Assembly: GCA_030151135.1 (NCBI GenBank)
Contig: JASLEQ010000767.1
Coordinates: forward strand, 1-12,385
Length of the DNA stretch: 12,385 nucleotides
Source: Candidatus Sulfotelmatobacter sp.
GTDB taxonomy: Bacteria > Acidobacteriota > Terriglobia > Terriglobales > SbA1
Direction: 5' to 3'
Shown here: piece after piece, positions 5,094 through 12,298 of the stretch
Numbering within the stretch: position 1 is the first letter of the stretch
Layout of the letters: each line of letters opens with the position of its first letter
Notes under the pieces: model-generated
Told to the model about the DNA's origin: nothing
Seen by the model: only the letters and a program-made list of their open reading frames with translations
The model's database searches: none
Made by a program: the position numbers and the translations under genes

Positions 5094-6737
5094 ATGCGGC
5101 GCGATCCGATTGACCTGGAAGTTTTCAAGAATCTCTATCACTCCATCGCCGAGGAGATGGGTGCCGCGCTGCGCCGGACGGCATTCTCGCCCAATATAAA
5201 GGAGCGCCGCGATTACTCTTGCGCGGTGTTCGATGGCAGCGGGCAGGTCATCGCGATGGGCGACCACATGCCTGTCCACCTGGGATCGATGCCCATGTCT
5301 GTTCAGGCTGCAATGGACGCGGGCCCGATGCAGCACGGGGACATCGTCATGCTCAACGATCCTTTTCGTGGCGGGACGCATCTGCCGGACATCACACTGG
5401 TCGCTCCGGTCTTCGTATCGCACAGTGAAGCACGCGGGCGACCGCGACGAACCGGAGGCCGTCCCGACTTCTACGTTGCTTCTCGCGCTCATCACGCCGA
5501 CGTCGGCGGGACTTATGCCGGGTCCATGGGCCTTTGCCGCGAAATCTATCAGGAAGGTCTTCGCATCCCTCCCGTCAAACTGATGCGCGGTGGGGTTACC
5601 GATCGCGACATGCTCGCCATGCTTCTCAACAACGTCCGCACGCCGCACGAACGCGAAGGCGATCTCGGCGCTCAAATCGCCGCCTGCCACACCGGAGGGG
5701 AGCGATTGCGAGAACTTTGCCGGCGTTACGGAATCGATCGGGCAATAAAGGCGGCATCCGATCTGCTGGATTATTCCGAGGAACTGATGCGGGCATTCCT
5801 GCGGCAAGTTCCCGAAGGCGAATATTCTGCCGAGGATTTTCTGGACAATGACGGTATCAGCGAGCAACCGATCAAGATTGCTGTAACGATCAAGGTCGAT
5901 CGGCGCGGCGGCAAACTCGCGCGAGGGCGCCCGAATCCCATGGTCATCGTGGATTTCGCCGGCAGCGATCCGCAGGTCGAAGGCAGTGTGAATGCGGTGG
6001 CTGCGATCACTTATTCGGCCTGCTTTTACGTCTTCCGCTGTTTGCTGGCGGAAGACATTCCGGCCGCGGCGGGGCTAATGCGTCCGATTAAAGTCATCGC
6101 GCCTGAACGGACCGTCGTGAATGCAAAACCACCGGCCGCGGTCGCGGGTGGCAACGTCGAGACCTCACAGCGCATTGTCGATGTTTTATTGAAGGCACTC
6201 GCCCAGGCAATTCCTGATCGGATCCCCGCCGCCGCGTCCGGCACGATGAACAATCTCACAATAGGAGGAATCGATCCCCGCACAGGAGAACCGTTCACCT
6301 ATTACGAAACCATCGCGGGAGGCATGGGCGCGTGTCCCTCCAAAGCGGGCGTATCGGGCGTGCACACACACATGACGAATTCGCTGAACACTCCGGCTGA
6401 AGCTCTCGAATACGCCTACCCGCTGCGCGTGCGCTCGTATTCTCTTCGCGGAAATAGCGGTGGGGAAGGCAAGTTCCGTGGAGGCGACGGCATTGTTCGT
6501 GAAATCGAGGTCCTCACTGACTGCGAAGTTACGGTGCTCGCCGATCGACGTTCCCGCGGCCCATGGGGGCTGGCAGGAGCCGAAGACGGAGCGGCCGGCA
6601 AGACCACCGTGATCCGATCCAGCGGTGCTCACGAGTCCATGCCGGGAAAGTTCAGTACGCGCCTGCGGAAAGGGGAGCGAGTTAGGATTGAAACACCCGG
6701 CGGAGGCGGCTGGGGCAACGCCGGCGAACGCGTTTAA
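5094..6737 (+). CDS. Hydantoinase B / 5-oxoprolinase-type protein
   Basis: A 547-residue HyuB-family protein. With a HyuA partner, family members form ATP-dependent hydantoinases, 5-oxoprolinases or acetone carboxylases that open cyclic amides or carboxylate ketones. Conserved metal-site motifs are clear: DHMPVHLGSMP (57-67), NDPFRGGTHLPDI (88-100) and RAHHADVGG (131-139). The C-terminal part carries the usual glycine-rich blocks TPAEALEYAYPLRVRSYSLR and a final TPGGGGWG. Length is normal and the frame is intact. The N-terminus RRDPIDLEVFKN is typical, supporting the ATG at 5094, which lies 7 nt after an extended -10. No hyuA lies next to it: upstream is the small minus-strand unit and downstream are two unrelated small genes. 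The partner may be elsewhere in the genome or absent. Reaction and substrate cannot be assigned from sequence alone. Confidence 0.9.
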   Translation: MRRDPIDLEVFKNLYHSIAEEMGAALRRTAFSPNIKERRDYSCAVFDGSGQVIAMGDHMPVHLGSMPMSVQAAMDAGPMQHGDIVMLNDPFRGGTHLPDITLVAPVFVSHSEARGRPRRTGGRPDFYVASRAHHADVGGTYAGSMGLCREIYQEGLRIPPVKLMRGGVTDRDMLAMLLNNVRTPHEREGDLGAQIAACHTGGERLRELCRRYGIDRAIKAASDLLDYSEELMRAFLRQVPEGEYSAEDFLDNDGISEQPIKIAVTIKVDRRGGKLARGRPNPMVIVDFAGSDPQVEGSVNAVAAITYSACFYVFRCLLAEDIPAAAGLMRPIKVIAPERTVVNAKPPAAVAGGNVETSQRIVDVLLKALAQAIPDRIPAAASGTMNNLTIGGIDPRTGEPFTYYETIAGGMGACPSKAGVSGVHTHMTNSLNTPAEALEYAYPLRVRSYSLRGNSGGEGKFRGGDGIVREIEVLTDCEVTVLADRRSRGPWGLAGAEDGAAGKTTVIRSSGAHESMPGKFSTRLRKGERVRIETPGGGGWGNAGERV

Positions 6738-6758
6738 TCTGCGCCAGAGGAGCATTCC

Positions 6759-7106
6759 ATGCACGTCTTGAAGTCAGTTGGAGTTATGTCGGTCGCCAAA
6801 ATGATGGGCATTCTTTACGGCTGCCTGGGTCTGATCTTTATTCCATTCTTCCTGATCTTCGCCATGGCAGGAACACTCGCTGGGCAGAAGGAGGTGCCGT
6901 TCGCAGGCGTGATCGGCATCGTTTTGGCTGTAGCGATGCCCGTGCTTTATGGAGTGATGGGATTCGTTACGGGCGCCATTGGAGCTGCGCTCTATAACCT
7001 TCTTGCGAAATGGTTAGGAGGCTTTGAACTGGAATTGGAGATCCGTCCGGCCGGTGTAACCGCCCCATATCCGCTCATCCCCCCGCCAACTCCGGTCACA
7101 AATTAG
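6759..7106 (+). CDS. Small membrane protein (DUF3566-like)
   Basis: A 115-residue protein with two long hydrophobic segments (about 14-42 and 48-86), joined by a short polar turn GQKEVPF. The second contains YGVMGFVTGAIGAALYNLLAKWLGG, the glycine-rich pattern of small bacterial membrane proteins annotated DUF3566. The N-terminus MHVLKSVGVMSVAKMMG and the ELELEI strand after the last helix fit that family. A proline-rich tail (PLIPPPTP) ends the protein. Function is unknown. The ATG at 6759 is well supported by AGAGGAG at 6746-6752 with 6 nt spacing. It starts 21 nt after hyuB and ends 10 nt before the next gene, so the three are likely one operon. Confidence 0.8.
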   Translation: MHVLKSVGVMSVAKMMGILYGCLGLIFIPFFLIFAMAGTLAGQKEVPFAGVIGIVLAVAMPVLYGVMGFVTGAIGAALYNLLAKWLGGFELELEIRPAGVTAPYPLIPPPTPVTN

Positions 7107-7116
7107 GCAGGTGAAA

Positions 7117-7668
7117 ATGGAAAACGATCTGGCGAAACACTATCTGGAAGAAGCAGGACGGCAACTGCGCGGGCATAAACACCTGGGGGAGGCCGCGATG
7201 ACCCAACTGCGAGACGAAGATTTCTTCGTCACACTCGATCCCGAATCGAATTCTATCGCGATGCTGGTCAAGCATCTTGCCGGCAACATGCGCTCGCGCT
7301 TCACCGATTTCCTTACCAGCGATGGTGAGAAGCCCGATCGCTTTCGTGACCGCGAATTCGAGATCGCTCCCGTAAATACACGCGCCGAAATCATCTCCTG
7401 GTGGGAGGAGGGTTGGGCGTACGTCTTCAACGCCATCGATTCACTTAAGCCTGAAGACGTCATGCGAGTCGTCACCATCCGGAATGAGCCGCACACGGTG
7501 CTGCAAGCACTCAATCGCGCGATCGCGCATTATGCACAGCACGTTGGTCAGATGGTATTTCTGGCCAAGCATTTGCGTTCGAGCGAATGGAAAACGCTCA
7601 GCATTCCGCGCGGCAAGTCGGAGCAATATAAAACTGTCGTTCCGAAAGCATCCAAACCAGGAAGCTGA
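7117..7668 (+). CDS. DinB-superfamily protein (DUF1572-like)
   Basis: A 183-residue predicted four-helix-bundle protein of the DinB/YfiT superfamily. Candidate metal ligands are H53 in LVKHLAGNM, and H138 and H142 in AIAHYAQHVGQMVFLAKHL, the His triad spacing of this fold. The motif NSIAMLVKHLAGNMRSRFTDFL is typical of DUF1572. Some superfamily members are metal-dependent thiol transferases or hydrolases; none of these activities can be assigned here. The start is either GTG at 7111 or ATG at 7117. I chose the ATG because AGGTG (7109-7113) precedes it and the GTG would add only two residues. The tail PKASKPGS is polar and probably disordered. The stop codon is embedded next to a GC-rich hairpin (7669-7684). 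Confidence 0.85.
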   Translation: MENDLAKHYLEEAGRQLRGHKHLGEAAMTQLRDEDFFVTLDPESNSIAMLVKHLAGNMRSRFTDFLTSDGEKPDRFRDREFEIAPVNTRAEIISWWEEGWAYVFNAIDSLKPEDVMRVVTIRNEPHTVLQALNRAIAHYAQHVGQMVFLAKHLRSSEWKTLSIPRGKSEQYKTVVPKASKPGS

Positions 7669-7684
7669 CCGACCGTGCGGTCGG
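7669..7684 (+). repeat. GC-rich hairpin directly after the DinB stop
   Basis: CCGACC (7669-7674) and GGTCGG (7679-7684) form a 6-bp stem around GTGC, one base after the TGA at 7666-7668. There is no T run after it, so it is not a standard intrinsic terminator. It could protect the 3' end of the hyuB operon mRNA or weaken read-through into tdh. Confidence 0.4.
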
Positions 7685-7701
7685 GGCGCCTCTCACGGCG
7701 G

Positions 7702-7710
7702 TGCTAGAAT
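7702..7710 (+). promoter_or_regulatory. Extended -10 promoter of tdh
   Basis: TGCTAGAAT is a TGn-extended -10 with no clear -35. Expected initiation near 7717 gives a leader of about 44 nt that contains the AGGTGG ribosome site, so tdh would be a conventional leadered message, unlike hyuB. Confidence 0.5.
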
Positions 7711-7749
7711 CATACGTTTTGGGTCAACGCGAATTCTGGCATCAGAGTT

Positions 7750-7755
7750 AGGTGG
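7750..7755 (+). promoter_or_regulatory. Ribosome binding site deciding the tdh start
   Basis: AGGTGG lies 5 nt before the ATG at 7761. An in-frame GTG at 7752 falls inside this site and lacks a good site of its own, so 7761 is the better start. Confidence 0.7.
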
Positions 7756-7760
7756 CAATT

Positions 7761-8813
7761 ATGGCTGCAACAATGCTGGCGGTGGTCAAGCCAGAAGCGG
7801 CGCCCGGCGCGGATGTGCGTGAGGTAAAGGTCCCGAGTTTCGGACGGACCGACGTCCTGGTGAAGGTCAAAGTCGCTTCCATCTGCGGCACCGATCTTCA
7901 CATCTACAACTGGGACCGTTGGGCGCAGAACCGCATTCATCCGCCACTCATTCCAGGGCACGAGTTTTGCGGAGAAGTTGCTGCGTTTGGCGACGAGGTC
8001 ACCAGCGTGAAGGAAGGCGACTTCGTTTCTGCGGAGATGCACGTCGCATGCGGGAAATGCCTGCAGTGCCGTACGGGCGAGGCCCACATTTGCCAGAACG
8101 TGAAAATCATCGGCGTGGATGCCGATGGCGCCTTCGCCGAATACGTCGTTATTCCTGAATCCAATATCTGGAAGCTCGACCCTGCCATTCCGCAGGATTA
8201 TGCCTCCATTCTCGATCCGCTCGGCAACGCGGTCCACACCGTGCTCGCCGGAGAGATTGCAGCCAAGACCGTCGCCATCACAGGTTGCGGCCCGATCGGG
8301 CTCTTTTCGATTGCAGTCGCGAAAGCGGTGGGAGCGACGGCCGTCTTCGCCATCGAGGTCAATGAGCACCGCTCGCGCATCGCCCGCGAGATGCAGGCCG
8401 ACTACGTCTTGAATCCAGCGAAAGAAGACGTGAATGCCATCGTCACGGAAAAGACTGGAGGCCTCGGCGTCGATGTCGTGCTCGAAATGGCGGGGCATCC
8501 CGACTCGATTCGAACCGCCTTCGACATTGTGCGGCGCGGCGGACGCATCTCTCTCCTGGGCCTGACCTCCAAACCGATCCAGCTGAATTTTTCTGAGGAC
8601 ATCATCTTCAAAGGCATCACGATCCAGGGAATCAACGGCCGCCGCATGTACCAGACGTGGTATCAGATGACAGCCCTGCTGAAAGCCGGCAAGCTCAACC
8701 TGCATCCTGTCATCACCGACCGCATTTCGATGAAAGATTTTGGAACAGCAATGGAGCGCCTGAAGACGGGGGAGGCCAGCAAGATCCTGGTTTATCCCAA
8801 CGGAGTAAGGTAA
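7761..8813 (+). CDS. tdh: L-threonine 3-dehydrogenase
   Basis: This 350-residue zinc MDR enzyme oxidises L-threonine with NAD+ to 2-amino-3-ketobutyrate, the first step of the threonine-to-glycine pathway; kbl downstream performs the second. Catalytic zinc residues are C42 and H67-E68, within SICGTDLHIYNWDRW and PGHEF, and the ICGTDxHIYNWD string is characteristic of Tdh. The structural zinc lobe has C97, C100, C103 and C111. The Rossmann loop is GCGPIG (175-180). DPLGNAVHT (152-160), EMAGHPDSIRTAFD and GRRMYQTWYQM also match E. coli Tdh closely, which separates it from sorbitol or butanediol dehydrogenases. Start choice rests on AGGTGG at 7750. It is probably transcribed from its own promoter at 7702, with possible read-through from the hyuB operon. 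The following gene starts 46 nt after the stop. Confidence 0.95.
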   Translation: MAATMLAVVKPEAAPGADVREVKVPSFGRTDVLVKVKVASICGTDLHIYNWDRWAQNRIHPPLIPGHEFCGEVAAFGDEVTSVKEGDFVSAEMHVACGKCLQCRTGEAHICQNVKIIGVDADGAFAEYVVIPESNIWKLDPAIPQDYASILDPLGNAVHTVLAGEIAAKTVAITGCGPIGLFSIAVAKAVGATAVFAIEVNEHRSRIAREMQADYVLNPAKEDVNAIVTEKTGGLGVDVVLEMAGHPDSIRTAFDIVRRGGRISLLGLTSKPIQLNFSEDIIFKGITIQGINGRRMYQTWYQMTALLKAGKLNLHPVITDRISMKDFGTAMERLKTGEASKILVYPNGVR

Positions 8814-8859
8814 TTGCGTGGCGAGTGCGCCCCGCACACGCTGAGGTCATGGACGCCCG

Positions 8860-9339
8860 ATGAGTCTCGACGGCTATGTCCGCTGCACCTGCATTCGTGA
8901 TGGCAAGGCGAAGGAAACACCGCCATTCGCGGATCGCCTCACATTCAATGAGGCTGGAGCTCCGTCGTTGACTGGCGACCCCGACGATAATGAGTGGGAA
9001 GCGCACGACCAGTGGGTGGAGAATGCCTGTGAGCATCAAGGCTTCCTGGCATCCGAATTTTTGGGAAATATCACGCGCGTGAAGAAGGTGCGGGACTTCG
9101 TCAGGGGACTGCAAGGCGATCCGGGCCCTAAGTTTCCGATCCTGCTGAACAAAGTCGTTTACGATGGGACGCACACCGGCGATTTTCTACCGACCAAGCA
9201 GACCGCCGCTCTTATGAAAGAAGTTGATCTGGTGCTGGGGTCGAAAGATATTCTGACAGAAGGTGAAAGGGAATTTTTCGAGAGCATGAAACGCCTGTGC
9301 GAGGCGAGTCTGGCGACCGGAAATCCGATTGGCTTTTGA
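8860..9339 (+). CDS. Uncharacterised 159-residue protein between tdh and kbl
   Basis: I do not recognise a characterised family. The protein is soluble and acidic, with no signal peptide or membrane segment. Its N-terminus, MSLDGYVRCTCIRDGKAKETPP, has a C-x-C pair (C9, C11), and WVENACEHQGFLASEF (52-67) adds C57 and H59; together these could bind a metal. The middle (KFPILLNKVVYDGTHTGDFLPT) looks like a beta-rich core, and the C-terminus is helical. The general look (CxC near the start, ACEH in the middle) recalls small hypothetical proteins of myxobacteria and cyanobacteria, from memory only. The ATG at 8860 is the first suitable start; the nearest GAGG (8843-8846) is 13 nt away, so the ribosome site is weak. 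Its position suggests co-transcription with tdh, while kbl lies after a 296-nt gap. Confidence 0.8.
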   Translation: MSLDGYVRCTCIRDGKAKETPPFADRLTFNEAGAPSLTGDPDDNEWEAHDQWVENACEHQGFLASEFLGNITRVKKVRDFVRGLQGDPGPKFPILLNKVVYDGTHTGDFLPTKQTAALMKEVDLVLGSKDILTEGEREFFESMKRLCEASLATGNPIGF

Positions 9340-9384
9340 AAATCTCGTGATCAGGTCTCCGCGAATCCTGAAAAATCCTTAAAA

Positions 9385-9447
9385 TTCCCGAAATGGGAAA
9401 TCCAGCGGCCTCGAGAAAGGCATTTTCTGACTGCCGATATTTCGGCA
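9385..9447. repeat. Two short inverted repeats in the AT-rich gap before kbl
   Basis: TTCCC (9385-9389) / GGGAA (9395-9399) and TGCCGA (9432-9437) / TCGGCA (9442-9447) are small hairpins following the 159-residue gene. Neither is followed by a convincing T run, so a terminator role is not established. The gap 9340-9635 contains no gene I can support and is clearly richer in A/T than its surroundings. Confidence 0.3.
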
Positions 9448-9544
9448 AATTGCCATAACACGTTTGAAAGCATCGAGTTGCGGCAAACCTGGATTTCTCC
9501 TTTATAAATTAAAATTGCACTCCGGTAATTTTATGGAAGTGACG

Positions 9545-9566
9545 AAGTGTTCCCGCGGGAACACTT
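9545..9566. promoter_or_regulatory. Perfect 22-bp palindrome upstream of kbl, candidate operator
   Basis: The half-site AAGTGTTCCCG is repeated exactly in inverted form with no spacer, centred between 9555 and 9556, 70 nt before the kbl ATG. Such length and perfection suit a dimeric repressor or activator site. It could alternatively form an RNA stem; TTTT (9565-9568) overlaps its end, so a terminator role for upstream transcripts is also possible, although a stem without loop bases is less usual. Confidence 0.6.
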
Positions 9567-9594
9567 TTCCGCCGTAGACTTAAAGTTGTGGCTT

Positions 9595-9608
9595 GATTCG
9601 CGCGAATC
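9595..9608. promoter_or_regulatory. Perfect 14-bp palindrome in the kbl promoter region
   Basis: GATTCGCGCGAATC lies 28 nt before the kbl ATG and overlaps a possible -35 TTGATT (9593-9598), which is 16 nt from a possible -10 TATTCG (9615-9620). A protein bound here would block that promoter. The promoter call is weak, whereas the palindrome is exact. Confidence 0.45.
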
Positions 9609-9635
9609 CGAGCCTATTCGTAGCCAGGTTTTCTT

Positions 9636-10850
9636 ATGACGACAGCGACCCGCAGCAATCCTCTTTCTTATCTCACTGAACAATTGAGCGAACTTAAAAG
9701 CAGGGGCACGCACTTCAAGCTGCGCGTGCTCGATGACGAACAGGCGGCTGTCTGTACGTTTGATGGCAAGAAAGTCATCAACCTGGCGTCGAATAATTAC
9801 CTCGGGCTGACCACGCACCCGAAACTGCGCGAGGCCGCGCTTGACGCGACGCGCAAGTATGGCGTGGGATCGGGCGCCGTGCGCACCATCGCGGGCACGA
9901 TGAAGATCCACATGGAACTGGAAGAGAAGATCGCGCGCTTCAAGAACGTCGAAGCGTGCGTCGTCTTTCAGTCAGGGTTCACGGCGAATGCGGGGACAGT
10001 TTCTGCGGTGCTTGGCAAAGAAGATTTCATCATTTCTGACGCGCTGAATCACGCCTCCATCATCGATGGGGCCCGCCTCTCGCGAGCCAAGATTCTGGTC
10101 TTCCGGCATAAAGACATGGCGCACGCGGAAGAGCACCTTGCCAGCATAAAAGATCAGCCGGGCAAGAAGCTGCTCATTACTGATGGCGTCTTTTCCATGG
10201 ACGGTGACATTGGCCCGCTGCCAGCGCTCTGCGATCTGGCAGAGAAGTACGGTGCGATCATGATGGTCGATGACGCGCACGCCTCCGGCGTTCTCGGTCG
10301 CAATGGTCGCGGTACGATCGACCATTTCAACGTGCACGGAAGAGTCGACATACAGGTTGGGACGCTGTCAAAAGCTATTGGCGCACTGGGCGGATACGTT
10401 TGCGGCACGCGCGACTTGATTGATTTCCTCTATCACCGCGCGCGACCATTCCTCTTCTCCACGTCACATCCGCCGTCGGTCGCGGCAACGTGCATCGCTG
10501 CATTCGACGTGCTGGAGCAGGAACCGGAGCGTATGGAAAATCTCTGGGAAAACACGCGCTTTTGGAAGAAAGAACTCGCGCTCCTTGGATTCGATATCGG
10601 CGGCAAGACGACGCCCGCCAGCGAGACGCCGATTACACCGATCATCATTGGCGACGGAAAACTTACGATGGACTTCTCTCGCGAGCTATTTAAGGAAGGG
10701 GTACTCGGAACGGGCATCGCGTTCCCGACCGTGCCAGAAGGCAAAGCGCGCATCCGCACGATCATGACAGCGACGCACACGCAGGAGGAGCTACAAAACG
10801 CGCTCGGAGTGCTAAAAGTTGTCGGCAAGCGTATGGGCATACTTGCGTAG
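9636..10850 (+). CDS. kbl: 2-amino-3-ketobutyrate CoA ligase (glycine C-acetyltransferase)
   Basis: A 404-residue PLP enzyme of the alpha-oxoamine synthase family. It splits 2-amino-3-ketobutyrate with CoA into glycine and acetyl-CoA. The PLP lysine is K246 in GTLSKAIGALGG. H139 in SDALNHASIIDG stacks on the cofactor, and VDDAHASG (211-218) supplies D213 and H215. DGVFSMDGDIGPL (183-195) and PEGKARIRTIMTATHT (367-382) are also conserved. The family includes BioF, AONS and SPT, which share these motifs. Kbl is preferred because tdh is nearby and NHASIIDG and the C-terminal RIRT-HT region match E. coli Kbl. The ATG at 9636 is preceded by CAGG with 7 nt spacing. Two perfect palindromes upstream suggest control separate from tdh. 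It ends 75 nt from the convergent M48 gene. Confidence 0.92.
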   Translation: MTTATRSNPLSYLTEQLSELKSRGTHFKLRVLDDEQAAVCTFDGKKVINLASNNYLGLTTHPKLREAALDATRKYGVGSGAVRTIAGTMKIHMELEEKIARFKNVEACVVFQSGFTANAGTVSAVLGKEDFIISDALNHASIIDGARLSRAKILVFRHKDMAHAEEHLASIKDQPGKKLLITDGVFSMDGDIGPLPALCDLAEKYGAIMMVDDAHASGVLGRNGRGTIDHFNVHGRVDIQVGTLSKAIGALGGYVCGTRDLIDFLYHRARPFLFSTSHPPSVAATCIAAFDVLEQEPERMENLWENTRFWKKELALLGFDIGGKTTPASETPITPIIIGDGKLTMDFSRELFKEGVLGTGIAFPTVPEGKARIRTIMTATHTQEELQNALGVLKVVGKRMGILA

Positions 10851-10902
10851 CGACCGCTTCACTACATTGCAACACTAGCCTTCCTAGCCACCTTTCGACC
10901 AC

Positions 10903-10914
10903 GCCGTGAGCGGC
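10903..10914. repeat. Weak hairpin between kbl and the M48 gene
   Basis: GCCG-TGAG-CGGC is a 4-bp stem in the 75-nt convergent gap. It is too short and lacks a T run on either strand, so I do not call a terminator; nothing stronger is visible between these two genes. Confidence 0.2.
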
Positions 10915-10925
10915 TCGATGTTGTG

Positions 10926-12287
10926 TCAGTTTTTCGGAACGCCGGCACTACCTGTAAAGAGAGGCCGGTTTACCTCTTCCGGTGAAGTTGTGTCCAGGTG
11001 TTCCGCCTTCCATCGCATCGCCGCAGTAATTCTGGTGCGGCCGCTGGGGTGATCGTAGAAGATAAACTCCTCCAATGGGCTGGGATCGAGCTTGCGATAT
11101 TCTCCCAGCAACATGTCGACATTCGCCTCGGCGTCGGGCTGGCGTGCTGCGTTCAGCCCATACATGTCAGCCTCAAATTCCATGTTTCGGGTAATGGTGT
11201 TGCCGATAGGCGTGGTGAGGAAAAAGAATAAAGAGAAGACAATGACGGCCAGGGGAAGCACCGCAACGTCACCGATGCCGCGGATGTCCCATGCGGTTCC
11301 CCATCGTAGAAGCGCGAAATGGATTGCCCAGTTTACGAAGGCGAACGCAACCACGATCAGCACACCAAACATGACCAGTCCCTTGTAAATGTGATTGAGG
11401 ACGTAGTGCCCCATCTCGTGGCCCATCGTGGTTGCAATCTCCGCCGGCGTACATCGCTTCAACAGATTGTCGTTGAGCGAAATGCGCATGGTTCCCGCGA
11501 ATCCGCTGACGTTAGCGCTGACTCGATTCGACTGCTTTGACGCATCGAACTCATAAACATCTTTAGCAGGGATGCCGTTCGCTCGTGCCATTGAGATGAT
11601 CGGGTCTTTGACGCTCGGATCCTGTAGCTTCTTGTATTGATTGAAGAGGGGCGAGATGTACACAGGTGAGATCACACTGATGAAAGCTGCGAAGATGATC
11701 ATCAGGACTGCGCCCCATATCCACCAGGTTCTTCCCAGTCGGCGAACAATTCCGAATAGAGGGATGAGGAGAATGGCCCCGAGGATGAGCCCGACCGCCA
11801 GGCCTATGAACTGATCCCGCATCCAGCCGCCGAAGGTTTGGTTCATCAGGTCATAGTTGCGCTCCCGGAAAAAACCTTCATACATCGTCATCGGAAAACT
11901 CAGAATCGAGGTGACGATGAAAAATTGGATCCAGTACAAAGCCGTCTGCAGCGGCCGGAACCGCGTAACACGTTCGGCCAGATCGCGCATCTTTGCAGAC
12001 CAACGGAAGTGCAAGAGTATCCACATCACCACAAGAGTCACAACGAGGTCCCAAAGCAGGAGCCAGTAGCCGCCTTCGAAGTAGGCGTCGGATTTGGCGC
12101 GGCGTTCAGGCGGCATTTTCGCGAGATATCCATTCACCGCGGCAGGAATGTCAAAGGCAGGAGCATCACTGCCCGTCACGGTTGTTGCTTGTGGCGAAGC
12201 CGCAGGCAAAGTGGTTTGTGCAACCGCCCAGGACAGGAACGCAAAGAAAAGAACGACAGTGAGTGTAAGACGGAGCACTCGGATCAT
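10926..12287 (-). CDS. Membrane M48 zinc metalloprotease (Ste24/CAAX type)
   Basis: A 453-residue integral membrane protease. The zinc motif is HEMGH (290-294, preceded by TTMG), with the third ligand probably E370 in NMEFEADMYG. ISLNDNLL before the motif, and YDHPSGRTRI (411-420) near the C-terminus, are typical of Ste24-type M48A proteins. Hydrophobic segments lie at about 5-23 (possible cleaved signal ending AVAQ), 74-93, 117-133, 161-180, 188-207, 303-320 and 340-358, matching the multi-helix chamber of Ste24. In yeast the family processes CAAX proteins; in bacteria a role in membrane protein quality control is more likely, but this is inference. An ATG at 12353 would add 22 residues in front of the signal; I chose 12287 because GGGAGG lies 5 nt before it and the product then begins MIRVLRLTLTVVLFF. 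Confidence 0.92.
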   Translation of the reverse strand: MIRVLRLTLTVVLFFAFLSWAVAQTTLPAASPQATTVTGSDAPAFDIPAAVNGYLAKMPPERRAKSDAYFEGGYWLLLWDLVVTLVVMWILLHFRWSAKMRDLAERVTRFRPLQTALYWIQFFIVTSILSFPMTMYEGFFRERNYDLMNQTFGGWMRDQFIGLAVGLILGAILLIPLFGIVRRLGRTWWIWGAVLMIIFAAFISVISPVYISPLFNQYKKLQDPSVKDPIISMARANGIPAKDVYEFDASKQSNRVSANVSGFAGTMRISLNDNLLKRCTPAEIATTMGHEMGHYVLNHIYKGLVMFGVLIVVAFAFVNWAIHFALLRWGTAWDIRGIGDVAVLPLAVIVFSLFFFLTTPIGNTITRNMEFEADMYGLNAARQPDAEANVDMLLGEYRKLDPSPLEEFIFYDHPSGRTRITAAMRWKAEHLDTTSPEEVNRPLFTGSAGVPKN

Positions 12288-12292
12288 GAGAG

Positions 12293-12298
12293 CCTCCC
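12293..12298 (-). promoter_or_regulatory. Ribosome binding site deciding the M48 start
   Basis: On the minus strand GGGAGG stands 5 nt before the ATG at 12287, a near-perfect Shine-Dalgarno. The upstream ATG at 12353 has no comparable site and would put a charged stretch before the signal segment. A possible -10, TATACA, lies at 12325-12320, but no clear -35 accompanies it. Confidence 0.8.

Noticed and set aside
4947..5867. 306-codon minus-strand ORF opposite hyuB
   Set aside because: It mirrors the codon pattern of the clearly conserved hyuB frame, and its product matches no family I know; long antisense frames are usual in GC-rich coding DNA.
7710..8837. 375-codon minus-strand ORF opposite tdh
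   Set aside because: It is an antisense shadow of tdh; all conserved motifs are on the plus strand.
8849..8863. Four-codon ORF (MDAR) whose TGA overlaps the ATG at 8860
   Set aside because: Too short to weigh, and the GAGG before it is only 2 nt away; possibly coincidence.
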